This document shows positions 12,917 to 25,000 of a stretch of DNA of 64,000 nucleotides, piece after piece. A program made the position numbers and the translations under genes. Under the pieces are notes generated by a model. The model saw only the letters and a list, made by a program, of their open reading frames with translations, searched no databases and was not told the origin of the DNA. Numbering within the stretch: the stretch's first letter is position 1; every line of letters starts with the position of its first letter. The DNA comes from Trichaptum fuscoviolaceum (taxonomy: Eukaryota > Basidiomycota > Agaricomycetes > Hymenochaetales > Trichaptaceae): NCBI GenBank assembly GCA_910574455.1, contig CAJSYZ010000003.1, positions 930,001-994,000 of the forward strand, written 5' to 3'.

Positions 12917-14011
12917 ATGGCCTATTGCGAGCGCTGCGAGCGGTATTTCGCAAACGACAACGCACTGTCCCAGCATTTAAACAACTCTTCAGCCCACAAC
13001 ATCTGCGATGACTGCGATAAGGACTTTGCGACATGGAATGCTTTGCGGCAGCATTATGTGAACAGCTCACGGCATCATTATTGTCAGCGGTGTGATGAGC
13101 ATTTCAGGAGCAGGGCACAACTCGAAAGACATTTTGTTCGTTCCCATCATTATTGTGCAGATCATCGGCTGGTGCGTGAAAGTCCTAATCTACCCATCTA
13201 TCATTCTCACAAACATTCCTTGTCTTCCCAGTTTTTCGACAGCGCCGAGGGCCTGCGCCAGCACTACATCCAAAGCGGTGACCATGCGTATTGTCGATTC
13301 TGCTCCATTCTCTTTGACGACTTTGACGATCTGCTCGAGCACGGGGAGGAATATCACTACGTCTGCAGGGGCTGTGACGGCCTCTTCCACACTGAACGTG
13401 AACTCCTCTCGCACAAAGCATGCTCGCACTACTATTGCCGAGACTGTGACCGCTTCTTCAGGAGCAAGTCCAATCTCGAGCAGCACCGTGAATCGTCCGC
13501 GCACAAGCCGCGCATAATCATCTGCGTCGGCCGTGGCCACGGGTGCACGAAGACGTTCATCAGCATTTCCGCGCTTGTCCTGCATGCCGAGTCCGGCACA
13601 TGTCCTGCGGGTATCACGCGTAAGCAAGTGAACGACTTCGTCGTGCGCAATGACCGCAAGAACCTCATCACCAACCCGAAGCGTCTGCTCAAAGACGGGT
13701 CTGGCTCGCGTTACGCGCCTCCAGAACCTGAGTACCGCGCGACGGTGCGGTCCTGGAATGGTTCCGGGTATGAGTGTTATTTGTGCAATAGGGAGTTCTC
13801 GACATTGCAAGCGCTGAATGTGCATCTGTCGAGCCCTAAACATGCAGCGTCGATCTATCGCTGCCCATTGAGCACCTGCGAGACAGAGTACTCGGTGCTG
13901 AGCGCGTTGATCCAGCATGTTGAGTGGGGCAACTGTGGGGTTAGACGCAACCGCCAGGTGGAGAACTTCATGCACGACCTCACGAACAAGATGAAGCGGA
14001 TCACTTTGTAA
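12917..14011 (+). CDS. Multi-C2H2 zinc-finger protein
   Basis: A protein built almost wholly of C2H2-like units: CERCERYFANDNALSQH, CDDCDKDFATWNALRQH, CQRCDEHFRSRAQLERH, then CRFCSILFDDFDDLLEH, CRGCDGLFHTERELLSH and CRDCDRFFRSKSNLEQH. After a spacer with an AGITRKQVNDFV motif come two more, CYLCNREFSTLQALNVH and a final CPLSTCETEYSVLSALIQH. A 60-bp intron at 13172-13231 (GTGCGT to CCCAG) is likely. It keeps the frame, so the unspliced frame is 364 residues and the spliced product about 344; splicing joins HHYCADHRL to FFDSAEGL and completes a finger. Such proteins are presumed nucleic-acid binding, but the target is unknown. A decayed paralog lies at 25590-26404 and confirms the intron position. 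Confidence 0.85.
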   Translation: MAYCERCERYFANDNALSQHLNNSSAHNICDDCDKDFATWNALRQHYVNSSRHHYCQRCDEHFRSRAQLERHFVRSHHYCADHRLVRESPNLPIYHSHKHSLSSQFFDSAEGLRQHYIQSGDHAYCRFCSILFDDFDDLLEHGEEYHYVCRGCDGLFHTERELLSHKACSHYYCRDCDRFFRSKSNLEQHRESSAHKPRIIICVGRGHGCTKTFISISALVLHAESGTCPAGITRKQVNDFVVRNDRKNLITNPKRLLKDGSGSRYAPPEPEYRATVRSWNGSGYECYLCNREFSTLQALNVHLSSPKHAASIYRCPLSTCETEYSVLSALIQHVEWGNCGVRRNRQVENFMHDLTNKMKRITL

Positions 14012-15002
14012 GATGAGCAGCAAGATAGTGCAGCAATGTGGTCAATGATCATCGTCGTTGCTAGTCACTATTGGGATGAGTGGCAGTGATTATGATGTCT
14101 TCTAAAGTGAATATTCAACGGAGAATACGCAAGAACCAAGAACAAGGATAAGAAGAGAACACTGTTCAAAGGCGCGTTATACCATCCCCGCCACGAAGCG
14201 TAGCGTAGTAGAGGGATGTGTGGCCGCGAAAAAATTATCGAATTGTCAGCAAGTAAGCATTACAAATCACGAATTGTCCAATCGCATGTCTCCGATCCTC
14301 GGATCAAATCACTTTCGAAACCATTTTTGTTCAGGGTCCTACATTTCTCGTGCATACCTGCTCTTCCTCCCTTCTTATAGCGTTTCATATGGCTTTTACA
14401 CTATTTTTATATTTTTTTTCTCGGTCTTAATTTCTTAAGCCCCTATGTCCTTCATTATCTGCTATTTTCTTCTCCATATCCTTGCCCTCTTTGTAGTAGT
14501 ATGCATTTTGCTCCCCCTTTTTTTCCCTCCCTCTTTCCTTCCTTACCCTGATATCCGCGTTACTGCATCGCGTTGCCCCTCCTCCGCTATCCGTTCTTGT
14601 ACTCAAGCTCTTTGCGTTCTCGCTTGGAGACTTTCATACCACGAAAAAGCGCCGCATCATCTGCAGTTTCCTTGCGAAGAAGCTCGATCGGCTGGAGCTT
14701 TTGGTTCAAGAGCCTGCCAGTGAGGTAGACCTGACGTGAGCGTGCACTGGCAGGGAGGCCCAAGTATAATGTAACCGTGACGCTGACCTGGCTTCGGTTT
14801 CACTCCGTTCTGTTACTCTGGATTATCCGATTGTATTCTCGGCGACTGTTCACTTTGAAGGACAAGAACCGATCGTTCTCGTCCTCAGACTGCCCTTCAA
14901 CAGACTCGACTTCAGCTTCAAGATGGCTAGAAGACTTCAAATATCAAGTATCATCAATTGGTCTTGACATATATAGGACACACAGCATCACGTCAATTCG
15001 AA
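14012..15002. other. Intergenic; no gene recognised
   Basis: Pyrimidine-rich tracts (14400-14550) and two copies of CACTGGCAG or its complement (about 14714 and 14744). The frames at 14220-14438 and 14445-14723 are low-complexity and probably not coding. This probably contains the 3' region of the zinc-finger gene and the promoter of the gene at 15003. Confidence 0.4.
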
Positions 15003-15800
15003 ATGAACGGCATGGAGGCGATGTTACCCAGCGACCAGGTAAGCTTACTTGTCATTGTGTACGCTCCTGCCACTCACACCGCGCACAAATCTATCAAGCT
15101 CAGTGGCTCATACACGCCTTAACCCTGATGCCTATCGACGATTATCTGTTTGCGCTCATTAATGGTAACTTGGCCGATGTTCTATACCGTCCAGTGGCTG
15201 CAAATGTGACACTCTCTATCAATCCCTCTGCTATTGCTTTAACTGAAGTCTCTGCCGATGAAGTATTTGTTGTTACTGAAGTTTCGTCGCCAACGTTCCT
15301 TGAAGAGGAGCCGTCGAGATCAACTATCCGATATGCCTTGAACCAAACTGTACGCTCTGTAACCGATACCCCAGTCAAACCCGAGTGACGATAACCATCG
15401 TGCCTCTCTGACCAGATCTATGCCTGCGACTGCCTGTGCTGAGAAAATAAAGTATAGCGTCGACTCTTGCAACGTGCCTTTCCCTGAAGATGGTGATAGC
15501 GACTTGTCACTTCTGTCAATTGTTTCAACTTTAAGTATGCCTTTCGTAGGACCTTTATCTACCGAAGACGATGGAGTGGACCCGCTTTATGTACCGGTTT
15601 GCTCTGTCACTGAACTCAAGAACACGGCCGCGGGAATACGTCCTGCATTGTTGCCTACAGACGAGAACCTAGGACCTCTGACTGTCGGTGCAGTGACCAT
15701 AAGTACTATAGCTGATCCTCTGTTGGAGCCTGAAGAAGTGGATACGCTGAGATGCTCAATCTTGATGCAGAAGCTGCTATTGGCAAAGCTCATAAGCTGA
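15003..15800 (+). CDS. Unrecognised spliced acidic protein
   Basis: Start ATG at 15003 gives MNGMEAMLPSDQ, then an intron 15039-15103 (GTAAGC to CTCAG) joins in frame to WLIHALTLMPIDDYLFALIN. The reading frame then runs as ordinary Ser/Thr/Val/Glu-rich sequence to a stop at 15386-15388. An optional second intron (donor at about 15350 or 15359, acceptor AATAAAG at 15450) would join in frame to the 15420-15800 frame and extend the product to a stop at 15798-15800. No domain, signal peptide or membrane helix is evident. The later stretch at 15860-15950 has a GGDK motif reminiscent of paralogs A and B, but the likeness is weak. Existence is moderately likely; function unknown. Confidence 0.42.
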
Positions 15801-17250
15801 CGGTAAGTACGGACATCTTGCTTACCACATTCAATGCATTCCCCATGATTTGCTCAGACATTCGTGGCGGGGACAAGCTGGCTCTGACAGCGCTATATAA
15901 TCTTATAACGTGGCAACGAACGATGCCAATCGGTATAAATGTATTATGTTGAAATAAATGTATAAATATGTTACACAGAAATTGACATAAGTTTAGCTGA
16001 GATTCTGTGTGATACTCATTCCTGAAGTCAAGGGCGAGTAACCTATACTGCGAGGGAACTTCGTCGAGAGTCGAGATTGCTCGAACGGTGTTGGAAGTCT
16101 TGAGGCTCACCGCTGTCCGGGGGTCACGTTACGTGACTTAAAGCTCCCACAACTGTCACAGTAATTACCTGTGACACAGCAAAAATTCCGGATCTGTGCC
16201 GGCCCTATAGAAAAACTTCAGCTTTCATCCCCACTATTGACTATTCACCTTCCACCTCGTGATGAAGCATTTCTCACTCATTTAGATAATCGCAACACTA
16301 CCTGCAGTACACAAGCACTTCAACTGATAGTTAAAGTAATTCACAGTGAATACAGAGAGACTGCTTCAAGGCTTCAAAGACGACATTGCCGCAGATGTTC
16401 ATTGTGCCGTGCGTCGCTTCAAGATGACTCTTATCGTTAACCAGGTTCAAATTAATTCAGCAATTGGAACTGGTCCAGTCGGTCACAGAACCCGAGCATT
16501 GTCCTTTACTTGTATTCGTGTAGCGCTGACGTTCTTGCTCACTATAGGTCAAATTACACTGAGGAGGCGTGGGCGTTTGTGGGAGAACCTGTACCAGAGA
16601 AGAGACTGGAAAAGCTCTTACTGTGCCTTGTGCATGGATCTTCGTGGACAATTATGACATAGCACATACTAGTAGCTGCCCTGTGGCGATACTCACGCAC
16701 GTCGTGTTGTGAAAGTCATGGCACCCCGCCGTCAATTGAACAATAACAACAAACCAGTATGTCATATGTCACGTACTCATGTCCCGCGCCCATTAAAAAG
16801 CACATGTACTTAGGTCTTAGACTATGCGCTACGTATACGCGGGATTGGACACGGTGACATTACTACGCCAACGTCCAAGTGAACTTTCAATGGCAGAGAT
16901 CAGTACCTACAGAAGACAAGCTTCTCAGGATGGTCTTGCAGACCTTACGCGCTCGCTTCAGCTGTGACATTGCCATCTGGCAGCCAGGCACAATGTAGTA
17001 CTCTGAACGTCTGAACTTGCCGTGCTGCTTGCCCGATTTCCTATCTTACATGCTACCCTTCATCTCTGTCTTCTAGGGCATCGGATTTCGTATAAGAGCG
17101 TTTGGAGGCGCTGACTCGGAGATTCAAATCAGTATCTCTTGTCAACGCGATCGCGCATCACATCACTCCTCTTGATCTGCTCTTCGCCACCGTGACCGGG
17201 TACATCTTCTGAATTCCACGCTATACCTCCAACTCGTACAATCAATACCG
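15801..17250. other. Intergenic; no gene recognised
   Basis: Several short frames (15752-15952, 16171-16440, 16346-16657) overlap without any clear protein family or consistent splice chain. They may be decayed coding sequence related to the preceding gene. The last 200 bp before 17251 probably hold the promoter of the small secreted protein. Confidence 0.35.
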
Positions 17251-17457
17251 ATGAAACTAGACGTCACGTACCTCGCATTCGCTCTCTTCACCATGCTCGG
17301 GTTCTCCATTACCTTCTCGATGGCTTGCGGGGCACGTGGCGGAAGCTGCAACGTCAATCGTAACAACTGTTGCTCGGGCGCATGCAACCCGTCGCCGACT
17401 CACTTGACTGGGACAACAGGTGTATGTGTTCTTCTGTCCGGTGATCTTGATCATTAA
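17251..17457 (+). CDS. Small secreted cysteine-rich protein, ICK-like cysteine pattern
   Basis: A 68-residue product. Residues 1-24 form a typical signal peptide (basic start, hydrophobic core, small residues before the mature part). The mature part has six cysteines in the order C-X6-C-X6-CC-X3-C-X13-C, the spacing class used by inhibitor-cystine-knot (knottin) peptides. No catalytic motif is present. Fungal small secreted proteins of this kind can be effectors, antimicrobials or wall-associated peptides; nothing here decides between them. A donor-like GTGTAT follows GGGACAACA, so an alternative spliced C-terminus that loses the last cysteine is possible. Two degenerate relatives lie downstream (17980-18140 and 18579-18794), indicating a local tandem expansion. 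Confidence 0.62.
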   Translation: MKLDVTYLAFALFTMLGFSITFSMACGARGGSCNVNRNNCCSGACNPSPTHLTGTTGVCVLLSGDLDH

Positions 17458-17979
17458 TGTTCATACACGTTTACAGACTTGCCTGTGATCTAATTTTGCC
17501 GCAACATTTCCACGCTAAACATAGGCGCCAGACAACCTTGGACTCTCGTAGCTTTTGCTCTCCGGAAATCGTATCACAAGCATATGTAGATTCTCCTATA
17601 GGTTTAGCAGTACGATGAAGATTGTGCTGTTGAGCTTTTAAACCTGCGTAGGGTGTGTCATAAACGTTACCGTTAATCTATATCCAGGAACCATACGATT
17701 GATACATCTGATGTGTATAAGAAGACAAAGGGAATCCTTCTTCCGTGAACTAGAGCACTCATCCATCCTTTCCCGATCTTTGCGGGTCTTGGCTAACTAC
17801 GAAGACCTTATACAGTAAAGTATTCCAACCTCCTCACAGTCACTGACTGGCAGCCGTTCCTAATCTTAGATACCGTAACAAATCAAACAATGCATCACTC
17901 AAGAAAATGAGAAGAGATAAAAGGTAGGCCTCAGATTTGTAGAGCAGCTACACTCAGATTAACAACAGACAGCTTCCAA

Positions 17980-18140
17980 CTGCGTGGGACAAACATTTGA
18001 TTTCGCCCAGCTTCGAGACTATGAAACTGTGTTTCACATCCATCGCGCTCGCATCTCGTCTCGTCTTTGTGATTTGCAATATGATAGTGTTGTTCGGGTG
18101 CATGCAAGCCTAATCCAGCAGACCCAACGGGAACTATTGG
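17980..18140 (+). pseudogene. Decayed copy of the small cysteine-rich secreted protein
   Basis: The stretch starting ATGAAACTG at about 18020 resembles the signal region of the gene at 17251. About 70 bp later one frame reads CCSGACKPNPADPTGTIG, matching the CC-X3-C region of the intact copy, followed by a GTGAGT donor-like site. The two parts are in different frames and stops (TGA, TAG) precede the cysteine part in its own frame, so I read it as a relic unless an unseen intron joins them. Confidence 0.5.
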
Positions 18141-18578
18141 GGTGAGTAAAGTCAACAAGCGAATCGCTTGTATTCCACACACTGCATGTTTGTAGCTGAT
18201 TGTTGATGCTGTATCTTGCATAGACGTGTTTGTAGATGCTATGGTGTCATTGTAGGAAGAAAGGGGACAAAGATCTCATTGCATTCCCTTGTTTTTCAAG
18301 GACACTACGTTCTCGGCAATGACAATACTATGCGACCTAATGTATCACTCACGTCTCTTAGCAAATGTATGTATTCCCATACCCTTATAGAACTGAAGTG
18401 CATAAGTACACTGTATTTCTAACTGCTATTCAAAGCTCCCATTTAACCAGGGCGGATATCATGCGCCCTTTTAACTCCTTTCCCCGGAAGTGAAGCATGT
18501 GGCACTTTATCTTACATACAATGAAAGAACAGCTGCTAGTATTAGTAGCACTATATTCAGTCTGTCAGGCAGAACAAC

Positions 18579-18794
18579 ATGATCATCAAGTGCAACACCG
18601 CAACTCTGAGACTTTTTGTCTTCGCTTTCTTACTAGCCTACGTCTCTATCGGCGCTGTATCACAGTGCATCCCAGTAGGTGGAAGATGCAATGTACGTGT
18701 CAGAGAGTGTTCTGTAGGCCAATACATACCCAGTGACGAGCGAAGTCCTGTTGGCTTGTGCGCGATGAGTAGAATAGAAGTATCAGCTTGCTGA
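18579..18794 (+). CDS. Small secreted cysteine-poor relative of the ICK-like protein
   Basis: A 71-residue product with a hydrophobic leader ending near AVS-QC. The mature part keeps the first C-X6-C (CIPVGGRC), then NVRVREC, but the adjacent cysteine pair has become Glu-Cys and the next cysteine is Tyr (CSVGQY). A later SPVGLC matches the final cysteine. It is therefore a diverged paralog of the 17251 gene with an altered disulfide set. It may be a different functional form or an early pseudogene. The intact frame and leader favour a gene, but without expression data this is uncertain. Confidence 0.5.
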   Translation: MIIKCNTATLRLFVFAFLLAYVSIGAVSQCIPVGGRCNVRVRECSVGQYIPSDERSPVGLCAMSRIEVSAC

Positions 18795-19328
18795 AACTTT
18801 GTGGTCCGTGTCTCTGCAGTATTCCATATGACCAATATGAACAAGTTATAGTAACAGGGTTGTTGAAGATCAACGACAGCTACGATGTCTGAAAGGAATG
18901 GCGAGGATTACGGAGTCGAGAGAGACCCTACAATTGCAATAATTTGTATATCTATGGACCTCATTAATCACTGTTTGCAGACTCTGAGAAAATGTCGATG
19001 TACCTGCTCTGACACTGAATATGAGAGAGAATGTCTTGTAATAAATACATATTTGTTTTTCTACAAAACAAACTTTCAATGTTTGCTTGGGGCAACAACA
19101 CACTACATTGGCGTAGGGTATAAGGTGGACGCCTTTCTTTTGTAGGGACCGTAAACCACAAAGGTGCTTTTCAAGCGGTTTCCTCAAATAATCCTTGCCA
19201 TTGTGCTAGATTTCGTTTAGATTGAGGCTCATTGTGTACATAGGATCTAGAGACAGCAGTGACATGGTCATGGGCGTGCGACATCTATGATGGATAGTAA
19301 TCACGTCATTCAGCTTCAAAGGAGAATA
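18795..19328. other. Intergenic; no gene recognised
   Basis: Short overlapping frames on both strands without family resemblance. This is the 3' side of both the small secreted cluster and the minus-strand prenyltransferase gene. Confidence 0.4.
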
Positions 19329-20431
19329 TTAGAGAAGCAGACTCTGCTCATAAGACGTTAGCTCACTTTGCAACATCTGCGACGCTTTCTCATAGCGATA
19401 GTTGCCCATCATAAGGAAGATTGAATAAACCCATATCTGCAATATAGAATTAACGTTGAAAAAGCATGGATGCCAATTATAAGAGAGCCTACATACCCCG
19501 TGCAGCACAAACGAGAGTTGATCCGATTTGATGGACCTCCATATAACAAATCGTATGCCAGTCAGGAAGCCCAGAGCTACCGGAATGCACGCCAACGAAG
19601 GCTTAATCTGCAAGTTCATGCCTATAGCTATTGACCAGAACAAGGCAAGAAACAAGTACGCATATCTCGATATGCTGGGATAGACCATAGGCAATGTCTT
19701 CCGTCCGACAATTTCGTCGCCCGCAACGTCCTTAAAGTCCTGAGCATGGTAAGTTGTGCCATATATTGCTGAGGAAATTACTAGAGCGTAGTTCCCAAAA
19801 CTATCTATGTTGTGAGGATCAGCACCTTAGATGAAGATGAGAGGATAATTTAGCAAAGAACTAATTATCTTCTAAATCAGAACTTGCTCACCTGCGATAA
19901 GAATTGCACCTGCCAGATACGGAGCATATCCAACGCCACCAATCAAGCTCCTAATCGTCCAGTGTGCTGCGTCCACACGACCCTCACAATACAGCAGTGC
20001 AACAAGAAGGTTTCCGACTGCTGCATAAAATACTTCGATACTGTAGCATGCAGAGTGAACAAGCCCGAGTATCACCATAAACCAACGAAGTTTTAGCGCA
20101 TTCTCAACAGAGATGCGTCCAGCGGGGATAGGTCGAAATGGCTTGTTCACCCTGTCTTCGTCTGGGAACAAAGCCTGGTTTGCGATGTCGAAACAGAGGA
20201 TTTGAAGCCAGGACCAGAAGGCGACGTGAGGGACGCGAGAAAAACCTGCGAGAGGAGCAACTGCAGCTCCGATGATGGTCTGGTTTATGTCCAGAAACAA
20301 GGCGTAAGAATCATTTTTATGAGAATCTTTGCAAAACTCACGCATGGAAAGACAGTAGTCTTGAAGTCAGCTTTCGTAAAAAGGAAAATGGTCTTGAGGT
20401 GAAACGGGATGCTGCTTAATGCGTTCTTCAT
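19329..20431 (-). CDS. UbiA-family prenyltransferase
   Basis: Integral membrane aromatic or lipid prenyltransferase of the UbiA superfamily. Four exons join cleanly: 20342-20431, 19892-20279, 19497-19825 and 19329-19436, giving 304 residues, close to the usual family length. The first Asp-rich region is FDIANQALFPDEDRVNKP followed by the conserved FRPIPAGRIS. The second is YHAQDFKDVAGDEIVGRKT. These two loops bind the Mg2+-diphosphate of the prenyl donor. Several hydrophobic helices surround them. All introns are 55-70 bp with standard GT-AG ends. The start ATG at 20431 gives MKNALSSIPFHLKTIFLFTK, typical of fungal homologs. The acceptor substrate cannot be told from sequence; fungal members act in terpenoid, meroterpenoid or quinone pathways. 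No neighbouring terpene or polyketide gene was seen. Confidence 0.88.
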
Positions 20432-21019
20432 TTCGTTGATGAGCGCGATATAAACTAACGCAGAGCAAACGGGATGTACTACGGGAACCCCTCAGGTTGT
20501 GTTCCAAGTTCTTATATCAATAGATTTTGACGAAAGAGTTGTTGCCTTGAAGTGTGAGGACAAGTCAAGGGAAGAGCTGTACGGCGAGGACTCAGCATTA
20601 CGTTCCATACATAACAGAACTTCTCGCGCTTGATTATCCGGGACTTAGGAGGTGGCGCTCAGATACTGGTAGCCGCGGGGTTCTGAGGAGTAAGCATGGA
20701 AGGATGTTCTCCGATATAATCAGGCATCTACTAGTAAAGCTTTCCAGTGACTATCACAGTCGAACGGCGAAGAGGTTCCGTAGTGTCGTAAGTACTGTAT
20801 AATACGGTCAGCATTTGACATTCCCGGCAGGTGCATTGGAAGAGACTTGCTTGCAGACCTGTTTCCCGAAGAAATGAATGGATAAAGAATGCTCCACACA
20901 AGCTCTATGCATTAAGTTGCCTAGAAGGTGACACAGTTCTTCCTGATACCCGCACGCATCGCGCGTGGCGGAGTGAGCGCCACCGAAGATAGATAAGTTA
21001 TAAGTGCGTGGTGTTGAGT
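20432..21019. other. Intergenic; promoter side of the prenyltransferase
   Basis: No gene recognised. The frame at 20554-20802 has no family likeness. The stretch probably contains the prenyltransferase promoter and runs into the GH92 relic. Confidence 0.4.
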
Positions 21020-21260
21020 AAGCAAAGCGTCCCTCAGCAAGGTCATCGGCTGTTTGCAGTCTTTCTGCGCGATGCTTGGGACTACTAGTAGCTCTTTCGC
21101 CTTCGATGGTGTGCATGTGAGGAAGTAACGGTATGGTACGTGATGCGATGGCTCGAATGGTCGTGTGGTGAGTTTCTCTGCCTGATACTAGTAAAAGGGG
21201 TAATAATTGATATGTACTTCGTTGATATGGTCATTGGGTCCTATATTAGATCAATCACCT
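21020..21260 (-). pseudogene. Relic of a GH92 alpha-mannosidase exon pair
   Basis: On the minus strand GPNDHINE is followed by a GTACAT donor, an intron, and then PSHHVPYRYFLTCTPSKAK and SIAQKDC. This matches GHNDHTNE, intron, PSHHIPYLYSLAGAASKTQ and SIAQSDY in the intact GH92 gene at 22013-25184, including the intron position. The rest of the gene is absent or unrecognisable and the frame soon breaks. It is a decayed duplicate fragment about 1 kb from the end of its parent. Confidence 0.72.
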
Positions 21261-22012
21261 CAGGTGATCTGATTAACCAACAGATGAGCTTCAGCGTCAA
21301 GTTGTCCTCGCCACCTCACAAAATGCAATACACCATCAAATCGGACCGTGGTTTCGAGATGGATGAATATGCGAACCTGTTATTAGAAGGCCTTCCAGAA
21401 AATCGTACGTAGTCCCTGTATCAATGGCTCTGCTACTGGTCTCTTCCACCTTATGTGGAATAGCGTGGGCAGGCGCCAGAAAAAGAGACTTCATCGTAAA
21501 CACCAAGCTTCCTCGCAAATTCCATCACGACCATCAACAATGGGCCAGGCTGCGGCGTTCCGTAATGTCTAGGTGTCAATTAATGCTTGAATTCATATTT
21601 CAACTCATACAGACTTACATAGTGAGCTGGACTACTGAAGTGGCATGCATTCCGAAGCCCTTGCGTCCCACTTGGAATTGCTACGGGGCGCCCTCTTACG
21701 CTCACCCCCATGCACCCGCAAACTAACGAGGGAGTGGGTGAGCGGGCTTGCGTGACATGGCAAGGGCGGAATGGTAGCGCGCCGACGCGATGATGCGCCT
21801 GCTACCCGTCACGCTCGTGACCCGGCGCCTTGAATCTACGGACTTTCTGCGCGAGTCCTGCCACTTATTTTCTCGTATGTGCCCTGGAAGTCATTAGCAC
21901 AGTGATTGAACGCAGAGCTCCGTTGCCTATCAAAATCTGAAGATGATTATATATTCGAGAGCCCGAATAATGTACAAGTCGAATCCGAGATACTGTAACT
22001 CTAAGCTCGGTA
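21261..22012. other. Intergenic; no gene recognised
   Basis: The plus-strand frame 21140-21412 overlaps the GH92 relic and is likely chance. A second frame at 21424-21726 has no family likeness. Downstream flank of the GH92 gene. Confidence 0.35.
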
Positions 22013-25000
22013 TCACAGCTCGAACCTGAGATTCTCTACACCAACTCGGTGAGAAAGATGTTATTGGAAGCTTGGACATACTCACCTGTATGATCCTCTA
22101 TTGGTTTATCTACTGTCGAGCTCCCCCACACCTGCGGAGAGTCTGCCATCTCAAACACAATCTCAGCACCATCTTTTATCTGGTTATGCATGATAATGGG
22201 TCGGTCCGAGGAAACAGGCACACCGTCAATAGTTACGCCTTTCACGTACTTGCGCTCCGCCGCTCCCGCAGAGATGATCGTGAGCGGACGAGACGCACCG
22301 GGAAGATGCAATGTCGCCTTGTCAAAAAATGGACTTCAGGTCCATAAAGAGAATAATGTAAGAGGAAGGAAAGTAGGAACAAATAGGCAGACGTACGCTC
22401 CAATAACGTACTCCCCTGACACGGGATTGACGGGGTAGAAGCCCAGTGCACTGAAGAGATACCACGCACTCATCTGTCCGCAGTCTTCATTCTGTTCAAA
22501 AGTAATCAGGATTGTCAGAGTTGAAGAGACGATAAGTCAAGGAAACGAGTCTCACTCCAGCAAGTCCATCCACTGTTTCGTTGTAGTCGCTCTGCGCGAT
22601 GCTTCGGACTCGTTCTTGGGTTTTTGATGCCGCGCCTGCGAGCGAGTAGAGGTAAGGTATGTGATGCGACGGCTAGAATGTAGTCGGTCAGTCGTTAACT
22701 GGAATTAAGAGATAATATATGAAAGAGATATGTACCTCATTGGTATGGTCATTGTGTCCTGTAAAACTGTTCATCAGTTCAGCATCACCACTACTTAACT
22801 ACTTCAAGAACTTACCTCCATCAAAATGCTCGTCCAAAAACGCGACAAAACTCGCATTCCCTCCCTTCAGATCCGCAAGGCCCGGGACGTCGTGCACGAC
22901 GTCGAACGTATACGCCCATTTGTCGCCCTCTGTCCAGCCGTTATCCTCTCCCGCCCACGAGCCGTCTGCGTTGCGCGCTTCCATGAAGCCGGTGTCGGCA
23001 TTGAAGATGGTGCGGTACGTCGAGAGGGAGCGCGTGAGGAAGAAGGAGAAGTCTGCGAGGTCGGAGACGTTGGATGAGCTGAGGGCGTGCGCGAGGAGGG
23101 CGGTAGCGTAGTCGTCATCTGTAAAGCAGGAACGCCAGTTGAGCAAATCAGAAAAAAATGATTTCTGAGGAAAGACAAACATGCGTAGTCCAACGTTCTT
23201 GAAGCAGCTTCAGAATGAATGTCATCTGCGACCCATCCCTTCTCCTCATAAACGGATGTCAATCCAGCACGGACTTCGTATCCGACATTCTATACAACCA
23301 AGTCAGTCAATGATCAATTTGTAGACCATATCACTTTACCTCCTGTCGATCTGCATACCTAGAAAGGAAGACATGTAAGTCAATCAGCGAAGAGCGCGTG
23401 CTCGCGCGACTCACTCAATCCACCCATCGCCGACAGGCGGGACCGTCGCATCTTTCTTCACCGCCTCCCACGCGAGTGCCGTATCAATCTGGTCGCCGAA
23501 GCCCTTGACTACGGCCTCCGCGATGAGAGAGTCCGCATGCGTTCCAATCATAATGTTTGTCTCTGTGTACGTATTAAGATTTGTAGGTAACTGACTCATA
23601 AGAAATGATGACAGAAACACACCGACAATATTCTTCCACATAGGCAGCCAACCGCCCTATAGACGAGGGTAATTCTATTAAAGCAGATCTCAAAGAAATC
23701 CTTTCTTTCGCTTTACCTCCTTGTAGTCCTGTAACATGCTCGTGATCATTCCTGGTATGCGCTCAGGAGCAAACAGGATCTCCCAAGCCCACTCTGCGCG
23801 GAAAGTGTCCTGTTTTTGCGAATGTCAGCTAGTCCAAAAAGCACCCAAACAGCAGGAAAGAAAATGAAATACCGACCCAGATAGAATAACCTGTATATGA
23901 TACGCCTTCGTGAACTTTGTCGTCGTAACCCGAGTAATACATCCCATCCTCGTCTTGTTCGTACGGATACTGTAATTTGCAGACTCAGACGGTGGTCCAA
24001 TGCTCTGAATAGAGAAGCTCACCTGAAGGCTATGATAAAATGCTGTATATAATGTCGTCTTGTTCGCCTCCGTTGCACCCTCCAGTTCAATCATCTCCAG
24101 CTTCTCCTTCCACGCACTCCGTGTCTTATACGCCGTATCTTCGAGACGAACGCCATCTGGCGCCTCATTCTCAAGGTTCTTCTGCGCCTGCTCGACAGAG
24201 ATGAAGCTCACGCCGACGCGGATCTCGACTTCTTGCGTCCCATTCGCAAACTGGACGAAGCCCGAGAGGATGGGGTCGGCGGAATGTGAGGTTTGATTTG
24301 GGTGAAGAGTGACGTTCGAAGCGGTGCCCCAGAAGGAGAAGGGCTGAGAGAAGCGCGCGTAGAAGTAGCCTGCGAAGGAGGGTGCGGTGTTGGGCCCGAT
24401 GATGAAGTCCTGTCGTTCGGGATTGTGGCCGGAGATTGACTGTGAAGATGGGTCAATGAAAATGGACCCAGAGGGAAAGGTGACGTTGGACGTGTTGTCC
24501 GAACCCATGACTGAGGCTCGGGTGGCTTGGATTAGAACGTAGGGCGTAGAGGACGTGGAGAATGAGAATCGAAAATGGCCCACACGAGATGCTGCATGTC
24601 GCTGGGGATTAGAACGAGCAAAAGGAGAGGATGTACCGGTACGCACTAGCACTCATCTCAGCCTTTATTCCGTTCCGTTCCCCGTCCTTCAAATTCACCT
24701 TATAATAGCTCGGGGTAATCGTCTCGTCCTTCTTGTCGAAGCTCAGTCCTCTGTCCTCAAACGCTGGTTTCACTTCCCCGACGCCAGGTACGACGACGAC
24801 CTGACCACTCTCGCCCATCCATATTGCTGGCTGGTGTGTTCCCTGAAATCCACGAATGACGCTGTCCGTATGGTTGTAAGGCGTGACAGAAACGTAGTTC
24901 TCGCGCGTTTGCGCAACCCAGCGTGTCATTCCGAAGGGCGGTGCGACAGAGGGAATCATCCCGCCCGAGCCGTTCGGCGTGTCACCGCCGTTGCCTATTA

